64,000 bases of DNA from Agromyces albus. GTDB lineage: Bacteria; Actinomycetota; Actinomycetes; Actinomycetales; Microbacteriaceae. The stretch covers positions 1,674,001-1,738,000 of the forward strand of contig NZ_JAUSWX010000001.1 in NCBI RefSeq assembly GCF_030815405.1. Direction: 5' to 3'. The notes under the pieces were generated by a model that was not told where the DNA came from, ran no database searches, and saw only the letters and a list, made by a program, of their open reading frames with translations. Position 1 is the first letter of the stretch. Every line of letters starts with the position of its first letter. Positions 32,456 to 41,232 of the stretch are shown one piece after another. Made by a program: the position numbers and the translations under genes.

Positions 32456-35400
32456 ATGGGCTGGAACAATCCCGCCATCCCGTGGTCGGAGCTCGAGCGC
32501 AAGCTCTCCGACGCGCGACGGCCGGGCGGGCCCCCGCTCATCGCCGACGGCGGCGACAGTCCGGCGTGGAGCCGGAAGCGGCATCCGTACCGCCCATCTG
32601 AAGGGCTCGAGACGCCGACCGGCCCGGTCGTGCCCTACGCCGAGCTGCATGTGCACTCGACGTTCAGCTTCCTCGACGGCGCCTCGACGCCCGAGCAACT
32701 CGTTGAAGAAGCGCAGCGCCTCGGCCTCACGGGGCTCGCCATGACCGACCACGACGGCTTCTACGGCATCGTGCACTTCGCCGAGGCGGCCGAGAGCTTC
32801 CCCGAACTGGCGACCGTGTTCGGCGCCGAGCTCTCGCTCGGTCTGAGCGCGCCGCAGAACGGTTCGGCCGACCCGGAGGGCGAGCACCTGCTCGTGCTCG
32901 CCCGCCGTGAAGAGGGCTACCACCGCCTCGCGGCCGCGATCACCGCCGGCCAGCTCGCGGGCGGTGAGAAGGGCCGTCCCGCCTATTCGCTCGACGAGCT
33001 CGGTGAGCGCGCGGGCGGCGAGTGGGCGGTGCTGACGGGATGTCGCAAGGGAGCCGTCAGGCGTGCGCTCGCTGCCGAGGGGCCGGATGCCGCGTGGCGC
33101 GAGCTCGACCGTCTCGTCGCCCTCTTCGGTCGCGAGAACGTCGTCGTCGAGCTCTTCGACCACGGGCATCCGCTCGACCAGGAGGCGAACGACGCCCTCG
33201 CCGGGCTCGCCGAACGCGCGGGGCTGCCGCTCCTCGCGACGAACGCCGTGCACTACGCGAGCCCCTCCGAGCACCGGCTCGCGAGCGCGCTGGCCGCCGT
33301 GCGGGCACGGCGCAGCCTCGACGAGCTCGACGGCTGGCTCCCGGCATCCGATGGGCTGCACCTCAGGAGCGGGGCCGAGATGGCGCAGCGCTTCGCGAGG
33401 TATCCCGGCGCGGTCGAGCACTCGGTACGACTCGCCGAAGAGCTCGGCTTCCGGCTGAGGAGCGCGAAGCCGCGGCTGCCGCAGCAGAAGGTGCCGACCG
33501 GCCACACGCCGATGAGCTGGTTGCGCGAGCTCGCATGGGCGGGTGCCGAACGACGCTATCCCGGCATGCCCGAGCACGTGCGGGAGCGCATCGGCCGCGA
33601 GCTCGACGTCATCGAGCAGAAGGACTTCCCCGGCTACTTCCTCATCGTGTACGACATCGTGCGCGAGGCCCGCAGCCGCGGCATCCTCTGCCAGGGCCGC
33701 GGCTCGGCGGCGAACTCCGCCGTCTGCTACGTGCTCGACATCACCGCGGTCGACTCGATCGGCTACGGGCTGCCCTTCGAGCGGTTCCTCTCCGCGCTCC
33801 GCGACGAGGAGCCCGACATCGACGTCGACTTCGACTCCGACCGGCGCGAAGAGGTCATCCAGTACGTCTACGACAAGTACGGCAGGCAGAACGCCGCGCA
33901 GGTCGCGAACGTCATCAGCTACCGGCCGAAGGCCGCCGTGCGCGACATGGCGAAGGCGCTCGGCTACTCCACCGGCCAGCAGGACGCGTGGTCGCGCCAG
34001 GTCGAGCGCTGGGGTGCGATGGTCTCGACCGACGACCACGACATCCCCGCTTCCGTCGTCGAGCTCGCCGAGCAGGTGCTCACCTTCCCACGCCACCTCG
34101 GCATCCACTCCGGCGGCATGGTGCTCACCGACCGCCCCGTCGGCGAGGTGTGCCCCATCGAGCACGCCCGAAAAGAGCGCCGCACGGTGCTCCAGTGGGA
34201 CAAAGACGACTGCGCGTGGATGGGCCTCGTGAAGTTCGACCTGCTCGGCCTCGGCATGCTCGCGGCGCTGCAGTACACCTTCGACCTCGTGCAGCAGACC
34301 ACCGGCGAGACGTGGGAGCTCGCCACCATCCCCAAAGAGGAGTCGGCGGTCTACGACATGCTGTGCCGTGCCGACTCGATCGGCGTCTTCCAGGTCGAGA
34401 GCCGCGCGCAGATCGGCACGCTCCCCCGCCTGAAGCCACGTTGCTTCTACGACCTCGTCGTCGAGATCGCGCTCATCCGTCCTGGGCCCGTGCAGGGCGG
34501 TGCGGTGCACCCCTACATCCGCCGCCGCACCGGTGAAGAAGAAGTGAGCTACCTGCACCCGAATCTCGAGCCGGTGCTCGAACGCACGCTCGGGGTGCCG
34601 CTCTTCCAGGAGCAGCTCATGCAGATGGCCGTCGCGGTCGGCGACTGCAGCGCTGCCGACGCCGACCTCTTGCGCCGGGCGATGGGCTCGAAGCGCGGCG
34701 TCGAGAAGATCGAACGCCTGAAGTCGAAGCTCTACGCGGGCATGGAGCGCAACGGCATCGAACCAGACGTCGCCGACTCGATCTACGCGAAGATCGAGGC
34801 CTTCGCGAACTTCGGCTTCGCCGAGAGCCACGCGATCAGCTTCGGCCTGCTCGTCTACGCGAGCTCGTGGCTGAAGCTCCACTATCCCGCGGCATTCCTC
34901 GCCGCGCTGCTGCGCGCCCAGCCGATGGGGTTCTACTCGCCGCAGACGCTCACCGCCGACGCGAGGCGGCATGGCGTCGAGATGCTCCGGCCAGACATCC
35001 TGCACTCCGGCGTGCACGCCGGACTCGAGGCGGTCGCGACGGATGCCGCGACAGGCGCGGCCGCGGCATCCGCCGATGACCGGCAGCGCGGATCGCGCGC
35101 GCCGAGCGGCCTCGACTCGTGCATCGACCCGGCACAACCGCCCGTCGGAAGGTTCGATAGGCACGCACCCGATCGCTCCGCCGAGCATCGCCGCGATGCG
35201 GCCTTCGCGGTGCGGCTCGGCCTCGCCGACGTCTCGTCGATCGGCACCGCCGTCGCAGAACGCATCGTCGCCGAACGTGACGCACGCGGGCCGTACCGCG
35301 ACATGGCCGACGTCTCACGTCGCGCGGCGCTCAGCGCCGAACAGCTCGAGGCACTCGCCGCGGCCGGTGCGTTCTCCGGCTTCGGCCTCGAGCGCCGAGA

Positions 35401-35908
35401 AGCCCTCTGGCTCGCCGGCGAGGCTGCAGAAGACCGTGCCGAGTACCTTCAGGGCTCCGTCGTCGTGGTGCAGCCTCCCTTGCTGCCGATGCTCACCCCC
35501 GCCGAGCAGGTCGTCTACGACCTCTGGGCCACGGGCATCTCCCCCGACGACCATCCCATCCGGCACGTGCGCGAGCGACTCGACGAACGCGGCGCGATCC
35601 GCATCGACCGCTTGCAGCACGCGGAGACCGGCCGGCGCATCGAAGTGGGCGGGGTCGTGACCCATCGCCAGCGGCCGGCGACGGCGAGCGGCATCACCTT
35701 CCTCAACATCGAAGACGAATCGGGCACCCTCAACGTCATCGCGGGGGTGGGCGTATGGAACCGGTACCGGCGAGTGGCACGCGAAGCGCCCGCGATGATC
35801 GTGCGCGGCATGCTCGAGCGATCGCCCGAGGGCGTCACGAACCTCGTCGCCGATCGATTCGAGCGGCTCGTCGTGTCGGCGCCCGGGCGCTCGCGCGACT
35901 TCCGTTGA
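32456..35908 (+). CDS. dnaE2: error-prone DNA polymerase III alpha subunit DnaE2
   Basis: A 1150-residue C-family polymerase, the catalytic unit of SOS mutagenesis. It has a PHP domain (YAELHVHSTFSFLDGASTPE, GLAMTDHDGFYGIVHF), a palm with PDIDVDFDSDRR (catalytic D456 and D458), and fingers (GLVKFDLLGLGMLAALQYTF, FANFGFAESHAISFGLLVYA). HhH (VSSIGTAVAERIV) and an OB-fold (VGGVVTHRQRPATASGITFL) complete it. Between about residues 855 and 920 an Ala/Arg/Asp-rich insert interrupts the usual sequence and contains an inverted repeat (35040-35072). Third gene of the LexA-controlled operon. The ATG at 32456 fits the family. Confidence 0.96.
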   Translation: MGWNNPAIPWSELERKLSDARRPGGPPLIADGGDSPAWSRKRHPYRPSEGLETPTGPVVPYAELHVHSTFSFLDGASTPEQLVEEAQRLGLTGLAMTDHDGFYGIVHFAEAAESFPELATVFGAELSLGLSAPQNGSADPEGEHLLVLARREEGYHRLAAAITAGQLAGGEKGRPAYSLDELGERAGGEWAVLTGCRKGAVRRALAAEGPDAAWRELDRLVALFGRENVVVELFDHGHPLDQEANDALAGLAERAGLPLLATNAVHYASPSEHRLASALAAVRARRSLDELDGWLPASDGLHLRSGAEMAQRFARYPGAVEHSVRLAEELGFRLRSAKPRLPQQKVPTGHTPMSWLRELAWAGAERRYPGMPEHVRERIGRELDVIEQKDFPGYFLIVYDIVREARSRGILCQGRGSAANSAVCYVLDITAVDSIGYGLPFERFLSALRDEEPDIDVDFDSDRREEVIQYVYDKYGRQNAAQVANVISYRPKAAVRDMAKALGYSTGQQDAWSRQVERWGAMVSTDDHDIPASVVELAEQVLTFPRHLGIHSGGMVLTDRPVGEVCPIEHARKERRTVLQWDKDDCAWMGLVKFDLLGLGMLAALQYTFDLVQQTTGETWELATIPKEESAVYDMLCRADSIGVFQVESRAQIGTLPRLKPRCFYDLVVEIALIRPGPVQGGAVHPYIRRRTGEEEVSYLHPNLEPVLERTLGVPLFQEQLMQMAVAVGDCSAADADLLRRAMGSKRGVEKIERLKSKLYAGMERNGIEPDVADSIYAKIEAFANFGFAESHAISFGLLVYASSWLKLHYPAAFLAALLRAQPMGFYSPQTLTADARRHGVEMLRPDILHSGVHAGLEAVATDAATGAAAASADDRQRGSRAPSGLDSCIDPAQPPVGRFDRHAPDRSAEHRRDAAFAVRLGLADVSSIGTAVAERIVAERDARGPYRDMADVSRRAALSAEQLEALAAAGAFSGFGLERREALWLAGEAAEDRAEYLQGSVVVVQPPLLPMLTPAEQVVYDLWATGISPDDHPIRHVRERLDERGAIRIDRLQHAETGRRIEVGGVVTHRQRPATASGITFLNIEDESGTLNVIAGVGVWNRYRRVAREAPAMIVRGMLERSPEGVTNLVADRFERLVVSAPGRSRDFR

Positions 35909-35998
35909 CCAGAGAAGACCGGCGGCGCGGGTGCATCAGGAATACAGTGAGCGTGTGGCTGAGACACGATCTGCCGCGAACACCCCCCGGGGCCAACC

Positions 35999-37189
35999 AT
36001 GAAGCGCCCGCCGCCGACTGAGCGGCTGTTCACGCCGCAGTTCATCGCGCTCGGGGTCTCCGACCTCGCGTACTTCACTGCTGTGGGCGTGTCGATCTTC
36101 GCCCTGCCCCTCTACGTGACCGGTCCCGTCGGCGGGGACGAGATCGGTGCCGGGTTCGCCTTCGGCGTGTTCGCGGTGTCCGCGCTCGTGCTGCGACCCT
36201 TCGCCGGCCGAATCGTCGACGTCTACGGCCGTCTGCCCCTCCTTCTCGGGGGCGCACTGCTCGCTGCCGGCAGCCTCGCGCTCATCGCAATGGCCGAGAA
36301 CCTGGTCGCGATCATCGCGCTGCGCCTGCTCGCCGGGGTTGCCGAGGCCGCCTTCTTCGTCGCCGGCTTCGCAGCGCTCGCCGATCTCGCACCGGCCAAG
36401 CGGTTGGGCGAGGCGCTGTCCTACAACTCCCTCCGCCTCTATCTCGGCATCGCGCTCGGCCCGCCGCTCGGCGAGGTTCTCGTGCAGACTTGGGGATTCG
36501 GCATCGCCTGGCTGGGCGCGGCAGTGCTCGCGGTGCTCGCCGCAGCGCTGACGCTGCTGATCGGGGAGACCCGGGAGGACACCTCGGCCGACTCGTCGCC
36601 CGATCTCTCGCCTCGCCGGTTCATCCATCGGCCTTCCATCCCGATCTCGATCGGATTCATCACGTCGCTCGTCGCCGTCGGCGGGTTCCTCGCCTTCGCC
36701 TCCCTGCATGCGGTGCGCGTCGGCCTGAGTCAGGCGAGCCTTGCGCTGTTCGTCTACGGCGGCGTCGTCGTGGTGTGCCGGATCGTATTCGCGCGCGTGC
36801 CCGACCGGTTGCCCTCGCTCCCGCTCGGCGCCGCCGCACTCGGCGTGATCGGCACCGGGCTCGGTCTCATCGCAGTCTGGCAGGCTCCGGCGGGGATGCT
36901 GGTCGGCGTCGTCATCATGGCCGTCGGCGTCTCATTCTGCACCCCTGCGTTCTTCTCGGCGATCTTCTCGACGGCGACGCCATCGCAGCGAGGTGCCGCT
37001 TCCGGCACCGCCAGTGCGGCCCTCGACCTGGGGCTCGGGCTCGGGCCGATCGCGCTCGGCTTGGTCGCCGGCCCATTCGGGATCCCGTGGGCCTTCGGCG
37101 TCGGCGCGGCCATCGCCTTCGCGGGTGGCATCTGGACGCTGTTCCTGCAGCGCCGCACCCGTCAGCGGCAACCGGTCGACGTCGCCTGA
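35999..37189 (+). CDS. MFS transporter
   Basis: A 396-residue major facilitator with 12 predicted helices. The characteristic loop 2-3 motif is seen as RPFAGRIVDVYGRLPLLLGG and the halves are split by an acidic loop (REDTSADSSPDLSPRRF). Substrate cannot be told; sequence style is that of small drug/metabolite exporters. The ATG at 35999 starts the first helix region. A TACAGT hexamer (35943-35948) could be its -10. It follows dnaE2 by 90 bp and seems not part of the SOS operon. Confidence 0.9.
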   Translation: MKRPPPTERLFTPQFIALGVSDLAYFTAVGVSIFALPLYVTGPVGGDEIGAGFAFGVFAVSALVLRPFAGRIVDVYGRLPLLLGGALLAAGSLALIAMAENLVAIIALRLLAGVAEAAFFVAGFAALADLAPAKRLGEALSYNSLRLYLGIALGPPLGEVLVQTWGFGIAWLGAAVLAVLAAALTLLIGETREDTSADSSPDLSPRRFIHRPSIPISIGFITSLVAVGGFLAFASLHAVRVGLSQASLALFVYGGVVVVCRIVFARVPDRLPSLPLGAAALGVIGTGLGLIAVWQAPAGMLVGVVIMAVGVSFCTPAFFSAIFSTATPSQRGAASGTASAALDLGLGLGPIALGLVAGPFGIPWAFGVGAAIAFAGGIWTLFLQRRTRQRQPVDVA

Positions 37190-37235
37190 GCGCGTCGTCA
37201 CGACAACGGTCGCCGACGTCCGTTAGCCTCGACCG

Positions 37236-38102
37236 GTGCCTGCTACGCCCCATGACCCCATCGGCCACGACCGGTACGGCGGCGATGTGCTCGCCGGCGA
37301 CTGGAGGGCGCGCGGCCGCCGCACGATCCCCGTCATCGAGGCCGAGCGCGACCTCGTCGTCGAGCTCGCGAGCAGCGGCTTCTGCGGTGCGGTCGTCGCC
37401 GTCGAGAAGCAGACCGTGACCCTCGAAGATCGGTTCGGCGCACGGCGCATGTTCCCGCTCGGGCACGGATTCCTCGTCGAGGGGAGCCTGGTCGAGCTCG
37501 TCATGCCGAAGCCCAAGGCGCCGGCGGGCCGGCTTCGCACCGCCTCGGGCTCGTTCGCGGTCGCATCGGCTCCGGCGAAGGTCGCGTTGCCGAGCCGGAT
37601 CTTCGTCGAGGGCCGCCATGACGCCGAGCTCGTCGAGAAGGTGTGGGGCGCCGACCTCCGCATCGAAGGTGTCGTCGTCGAGTACCTCGAGGGTGTCGAC
37701 GTGCTCGCCGACGTGCTCGACGAGTTCCGGCCGGGTCCCGGCCGCCGCGTCGGCGTGCTCGTCGACCACCTCGTGCCGGGATCGAAGGAGCAGCGCATCG
37801 CCGACGCCGCCCGGCGCGGGCCGCATGGCGCGCACGTGCTCGTGGTGGGGCATCCGTACATCGACATCTGGCAGTCCGTGAAGCCGGCACGTCTCGGCCG
37901 CGATGCGTGGCCCGAGATTCCCCGCGGCATCGAGTGGAAGCACGGCATCTGCGAGGCGTTCGGCTGGCCGCACGAGGAGCAGGCCGACATCGCCCGCGCC
38001 TGGCAGCGCATCCTCGGCAGGGTGCGTGGTTACGGCGACCTCGAACCGGCGCTGCTCGGCCGGGTCGAGGAGCTCATCGACTTCGTGACGACGGCGCGCT
38101 GA
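37236..38102 (+). CDS. DUF3097 family protein
   Basis: A 288-residue protein of the actinobacterial DUF3097 family; function unknown. Seen: N-terminal YGGDVLAGDWRARGRRTIPV, a beta-rich part (CGAVVAVEKQTVTLEDRFGA) and a C-terminal domain (SRIFVEGRHDAELVEKVWG, VEYLEGVDVL, VGVLVDHLVPGSKEQRIADA, VVGHPYIDIWQSVKP) whose E-G-R-H-D and D-H pattern recalls a TOPRIM-like fold. The TOPRIM link is inference. The GTG at 37236 is supported by TAGCCT (37224-37229) 6 nt upstream, a leaderless arrangement. It meets the next gene tail to tail with a 1-bp gap. Confidence 0.87.
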   Translation: MPATPHDPIGHDRYGGDVLAGDWRARGRRTIPVIEAERDLVVELASSGFCGAVVAVEKQTVTLEDRFGARRMFPLGHGFLVEGSLVELVMPKPKAPAGRLRTASGSFAVASAPAKVALPSRIFVEGRHDAELVEKVWGADLRIEGVVVEYLEGVDVLADVLDEFRPGPGRRVGVLVDHLVPGSKEQRIADAARRGPHGAHVLVVGHPYIDIWQSVKPARLGRDAWPEIPRGIEWKHGICEAFGWPHEEQADIARAWQRILGRVRGYGDLEPALLGRVEELIDFVTTAR

Positions 38103-38103
38103 C

Positions 38104-39195
38104 TCAGGCGATCGTCGTTCCGAAGGCGAGCCCGAGCAGGTAGGTAACCGCGGCGGCGCCGAGTCCGATGGCCAGCTGCCGCAGCGCTCGCTTCAGCGGC
38201 GACGCACCCGAGAGCAGGCCCACCGTCGCACCAGTGGCGAGCAGGGCGATGCCGACGAGCACGGTCGCGGTGACGATGGCGACGGTACCCGTCAGGCTGA
38301 AGAGGTACGGCAACACTGGGATGAGTGCACCCGACGCGAAGAAGAGGAAGCTCGAGACTGCGGCCGACAGGCCCGTGCCGATGGCTTCATCGTCGTGGTG
38401 GACGACGGTGAGCGAGTCGGTGGGAGCCGCGGACTGCTCGGCTGCGTGGACGCGAGCGACGACGAGAGCGGCGTGCTCGATCGCCTCCTGCTCCTGCATG
38501 CCGCGCGCGCGGTACACGAGGGCGAGTTCGTTGGCGTCGATGTCGAGGTCGGGCAGGGCCTCGCGAGCGGTGGGATCGGGGGCGGATGCCTCGAGCAGTT
38601 CACGCTGGGACCGCACCGAGACGTACTCGCCGGCGCCCATCGAGAGCGCTCCTGCCAGGAGGCCCGCGATCCCCGTGAACAGCACGACGGCCGCGGGAAC
38701 GCCCGTCGCCCCGATGCCGAGCACGAGAGCCAGGTTCGAGACGAGCCCGTCGTTCGCGCCGAAGACGGCCGCGCGGAACGATCCGGCCAGGCGGCGCCGG
38801 CCGCGCGAGGCGAGCCCGCGCACGACTTCGCCGTGGATCCGTTCGTCAGCGGCCATCGCCGCCGTCGCATCGGGATCGGTCGCATAGGGAGACCGCGCTT
38901 CCGCGCGTTGCGCGAGCGCGAGCACGAAGATCGAGCCGAAGCGACGGGCGAGGGCCGTGAGCATGCGCGTGCGCATGTCGGCGCGGGGCGTGCCGGCGTC
39001 ATCGCCGTCGAGCAGCGCGAGCCAATGCGCCTCGTGGCGTCCCTCCGCGGCGGCGAGGGCGAGGAGGATCTCGCGTTCCTCGCCATCGCGGCGCGCTGCG
39101 AGCTCGCGGTAGACCGCAGCCTCGGCGCGCTCGTCGGCGAGGTAGCGGCGCCACCTGGCGCGGTCGCCCGCCGATCCGTTCGGCTGCTCGGTCAC
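38104..39195 (-). CDS. ferritin-like domain fused to VIT1/CCC1-type iron/manganese transporter
   Basis: A 363-residue fusion. Residues 1-130 form a rubrerythrin/ferritin-like bundle with two ExxH diiron motifs, E51-G-R-H54 and E118-R-I-H121, plus E-rich first-helix partners. The rest is a VIT1/CCC1 transporter with about five helices (SFRAAVFGANDGLVSNLALV, GLLAGALSMGAGEYVSVRSQ, then a cytosolic metal-binding helix region and three more helices). The plan matches the membrane-bound ferritin MbfA, which exports iron in some proteobacteria. Iron or manganese efflux at the plasma membrane is likely. GTG start at 39195. Confidence 0.9.
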   Translation of the reverse strand: MTEQPNGSAGDRARWRRYLADERAEAAVYRELAARRDGEEREILLALAAAEGRHEAHWLALLDGDDAGTPRADMRTRMLTALARRFGSIFVLALAQRAEARSPYATDPDATAAMAADERIHGEVVRGLASRGRRRLAGSFRAAVFGANDGLVSNLALVLGIGATGVPAAVVLFTGIAGLLAGALSMGAGEYVSVRSQRELLEASAPDPTAREALPDLDIDANELALVYRARGMQEQEAIEHAALVVARVHAAEQSAAPTDSLTVVHHDDEAIGTGLSAAVSSFLFFASGALIPVLPYLFSLTGTVAIVTATVLVGIALLATGATVGLLSGASPLKRALRQLAIGLGAAAVTYLLGLAFGTTIA

Positions 39196-39363
39196 TCGTG
39201 CTCCATCCGTTCACCGGAGGCTCGGGCGGTCCGCTCGGCGCCCGCCCGCCCCGTCGCGTTCACGCCGCGTTCGCGGCCGTCAGCCACGATATCGGCGCGA
39301 TCATGGTGGGGCGCGCCCGCTGGGCAGAACTGGCAGGTTTTCGGAATGCCGAACGGCGGCACG

Positions 39364-39840
39364 TCAGCCGACGAGGCGATTCCACCCGTCGCCGTCGACG
39401 TGCTCGAAGATGAGATTCGTCTCGGTGTGTGCCACCGCCGGATGTCCCGTGAGGTGATCGAGCACGAACTGGCGCAGCTCCTCGGCATCGCGAGCGGCAA
39501 CGTGGAGGAGGTAGTCTTCGGCGCCTGCCATGTGGAAGACCCCGATCACGCCGGGCAGGTGCGGTACCTGCGCGCGGAACGCGTCGATCTCGCTGCGATC
39601 GTGCTTCACGAGCCGGATCGCAATGAGCGCTTGCAGCGACACGCCCAGCGAGGCGAGGTCGACCTCGACGCGGTACCCGCGCACGGTGCCGAGCGCCTGC
39701 AGCCGCCGCAGACGAAGCGATACGGTCGACTCGGCGACGCCCACCTCGGCGGCGAGAGCAGCACCCGAGGCGCGTGCATTCGCGGAGAGCGCCTGGAGGA
39801 GCGCCCGGTCGACGCGATCGAGTTCGGGTTTCTGCGCCAC
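39364..39840 (-). CDS. Lrp/AsnC family transcriptional regulator
   Basis: A 158-residue Lrp-type regulator: an HTH (LDRVDRALLQALSANARASG, LAAEVGVAESTVSLRLRRLQ) followed by a RAM ligand-binding domain (LQALIAIRLVKHDRSEIDAF, GVFHMAGAEDYLLHVAARDA). The GTG at 39840 follows a perfect AGGAGG. It is divergent from a trans-sulfuration PLP enzyme, which it probably controls through inverted repeats in the 108-bp gap. An amino acid such as Met or Cys is a plausible effector; this is inference. Confidence 0.92.
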   Translation of the reverse strand: MAQKPELDRVDRALLQALSANARASGAALAAEVGVAESTVSLRLRRLQALGTVRGYRVEVDLASLGVSLQALIAIRLVKHDRSEIDAFRAQVPHLPGVIGVFHMAGAEDYLLHVAARDAEELRQFVLDHLTGHPAVAHTETNLIFEHVDGDGWNRLVG

Positions 39841-39860
39841 GGCGGGCCTCCTGGGAAGTT

Positions 39861-39943
39861 GAATGCAGAACATTCGAGGTTTGAAGCGTATCGTATGGAT
39901 CCTGCAAGTCTGTTTGCTGAATCGTGCAGAATCTGTTTGATTC
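39861..39943. promoter_or_regulatory. paired inverted repeats in the Lrp / PLP-enzyme intergenic region
   Basis: Two sites of the same shape: GAATG-CAGAA-CATTC (39861-39875) and GAATC-TGTTT-GATTC (39929-39943), 53 bp apart. Both have 5-bp arms and 5-bp spacers, total 15 bp, the size of Lrp/AsnC operators. Spacing and symmetry suggest cooperative Lrp binding over both divergent promoters. Confidence 0.6.
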
Positions 39944-39948
39944 GACCC

Positions 39949-41217
39949 ATGCAGACATCGTCGTCGCACCTCGAGACCCGCGCCGTGCACGGCGGCATGG
40001 CGGGCGTTCGAGAAAGCGGATCCCACGTGCCCGTCATCGACTTCTCGACCACCAATCCGCTCGGATCGGTCGAGGCCGGAGGCCTCTCCTACGAGGAACT
40101 CGCCACTGGTCATGAGCTCGGCGAAGGTCGTTCGGCGGTCTACCAGCGCCTCTGGCAGCCCGGCGTGGCACGTTTCGAAGACGCACTCGCGGGCCTCGAA
40201 GGCACCCAGGGTGCGGTGGCCTTCGCGAGCGGTATGGCCGCGCTCGCGGCGACGCTCATCGCTACGGCGTCGGCGGGCCGACCACACGTCGTCGCCGTGC
40301 GTCCGCTGTACGGCGGCACCGACCATGTGCTCGCGAGCGGTCTGCTCGGCACTCGCGTGACGTGGGCGGATGCCGCGGGCATCGCCGATGCGATCGAACC
40401 CGACACGGGTCTCGTCATCGTCGAGACGCCCGCGAACCCCACACTCGAACTGCTCGACCTGCGTGCGATCGCGGATGCCGCCGGCTCGGTGCCCGTGCTC
40501 GTCGACAACACCTTCGCCACCCCGGTGCTGCAGCGGCCGGTCGAGCATGGCGCGACGCTCGTGCTGCACAGCGCGACGAAGTATCTCGGCGGCCACGGCG
40601 ACGTCATGGGCGGGATCGTCGCGGGCGACCAGGAGTGGATGGGGCGGCTGCGACAGGTGCGAGCGCTCACCGGCGGACTGCTGCATCCGATGGGCGCCTA
40701 TCTCCTGCACCGTGGCCTGCGCACACTGCCGCTGCGAGTTCGCGCCCAGCAGGCCACCGCCGAGGTGCTCGCCAGGCGACTCCTCGAACACCCGGCGGTC
40801 GCGCACGTGCGCTACCCGGGGCTGCCGGGCCAGGACCCCTCGGGACTCATCGGTACGCAGCTCGACGGACCGGGATCGATCATCGCGCTCGAGCTCGTGG
40901 GCGGATATCCGGCAGCCGCACGATTCACGGAGTCGTGCGACCTCGTGACGCACGCGGTCTCGCTCGGCGGTGTCGACTCGCTCGTGCAGCACCCCGCCTC
41001 CCTCACGCACCGGCCTGTCGCGGGTGAAGCCAAGCCCGGTGCGGGCGTCGTGCGTCTCTCGATCGGCCTCGAACACGTCGACGACCTCACGGCCGATCTC
41101 ATGACGGCGCTCGATGCAGCGGCTGAACTGGACGTTCCTGGCCCAGGCCGAGCTGCGGCATCCGTCGTGCCCGATGCGTCGATCGGCACCGTACGAGAAG
41201 CGGCGGCCGCTCGCTGA
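39949..41217 (+). CDS. trans-sulfuration family PLP-dependent enzyme (cystathionine/methionine gamma-lyase-like)
   Basis: A 422-residue Cys/Met-metabolism PLP enzyme. The PLP lysine is K211 in LVLHSATKYLGGHGDVMGG. Other family features are SHVPVIDFSTTNPLGSVEAG, QGAVAFASGMAAL and ETPANPTLELLD with VLVDNTFATPVLQRP. The C-terminal half has VSLGGVDSLVQHPASLTHR. Whether it acts as a gamma-synthase, gamma-lyase or methionine gamma-lyase cannot be told. Its divergence from an Lrp regulator points to amino-acid-responsive, catabolic use. The ATG at 39949 is the family start. Extra Ala-rich residues follow the last domain. Confidence 0.9.
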   Translation: MQTSSSHLETRAVHGGMAGVRESGSHVPVIDFSTTNPLGSVEAGGLSYEELATGHELGEGRSAVYQRLWQPGVARFEDALAGLEGTQGAVAFASGMAALAATLIATASAGRPHVVAVRPLYGGTDHVLASGLLGTRVTWADAAGIADAIEPDTGLVIVETPANPTLELLDLRAIADAAGSVPVLVDNTFATPVLQRPVEHGATLVLHSATKYLGGHGDVMGGIVAGDQEWMGRLRQVRALTGGLLHPMGAYLLHRGLRTLPLRVRAQQATAEVLARRLLEHPAVAHVRYPGLPGQDPSGLIGTQLDGPGSIIALELVGGYPAAARFTESCDLVTHAVSLGGVDSLVQHPASLTHRPVAGEAKPGAGVVRLSIGLEHVDDLTADLMTALDAAAELDVPGPGRAAASVVPDASIGTVREAAAAR

Positions 41218-41232
41218 CTCCCGCCGGCCGTC

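Noticed and set aside
32450..35188. A 912-codon open frame antisense to dnaE2
   Set aside because: High-GC shadow frame in a non-coding register. The sense strand carries full DnaE2 motifs, and the antisense product has no domain-like pattern.
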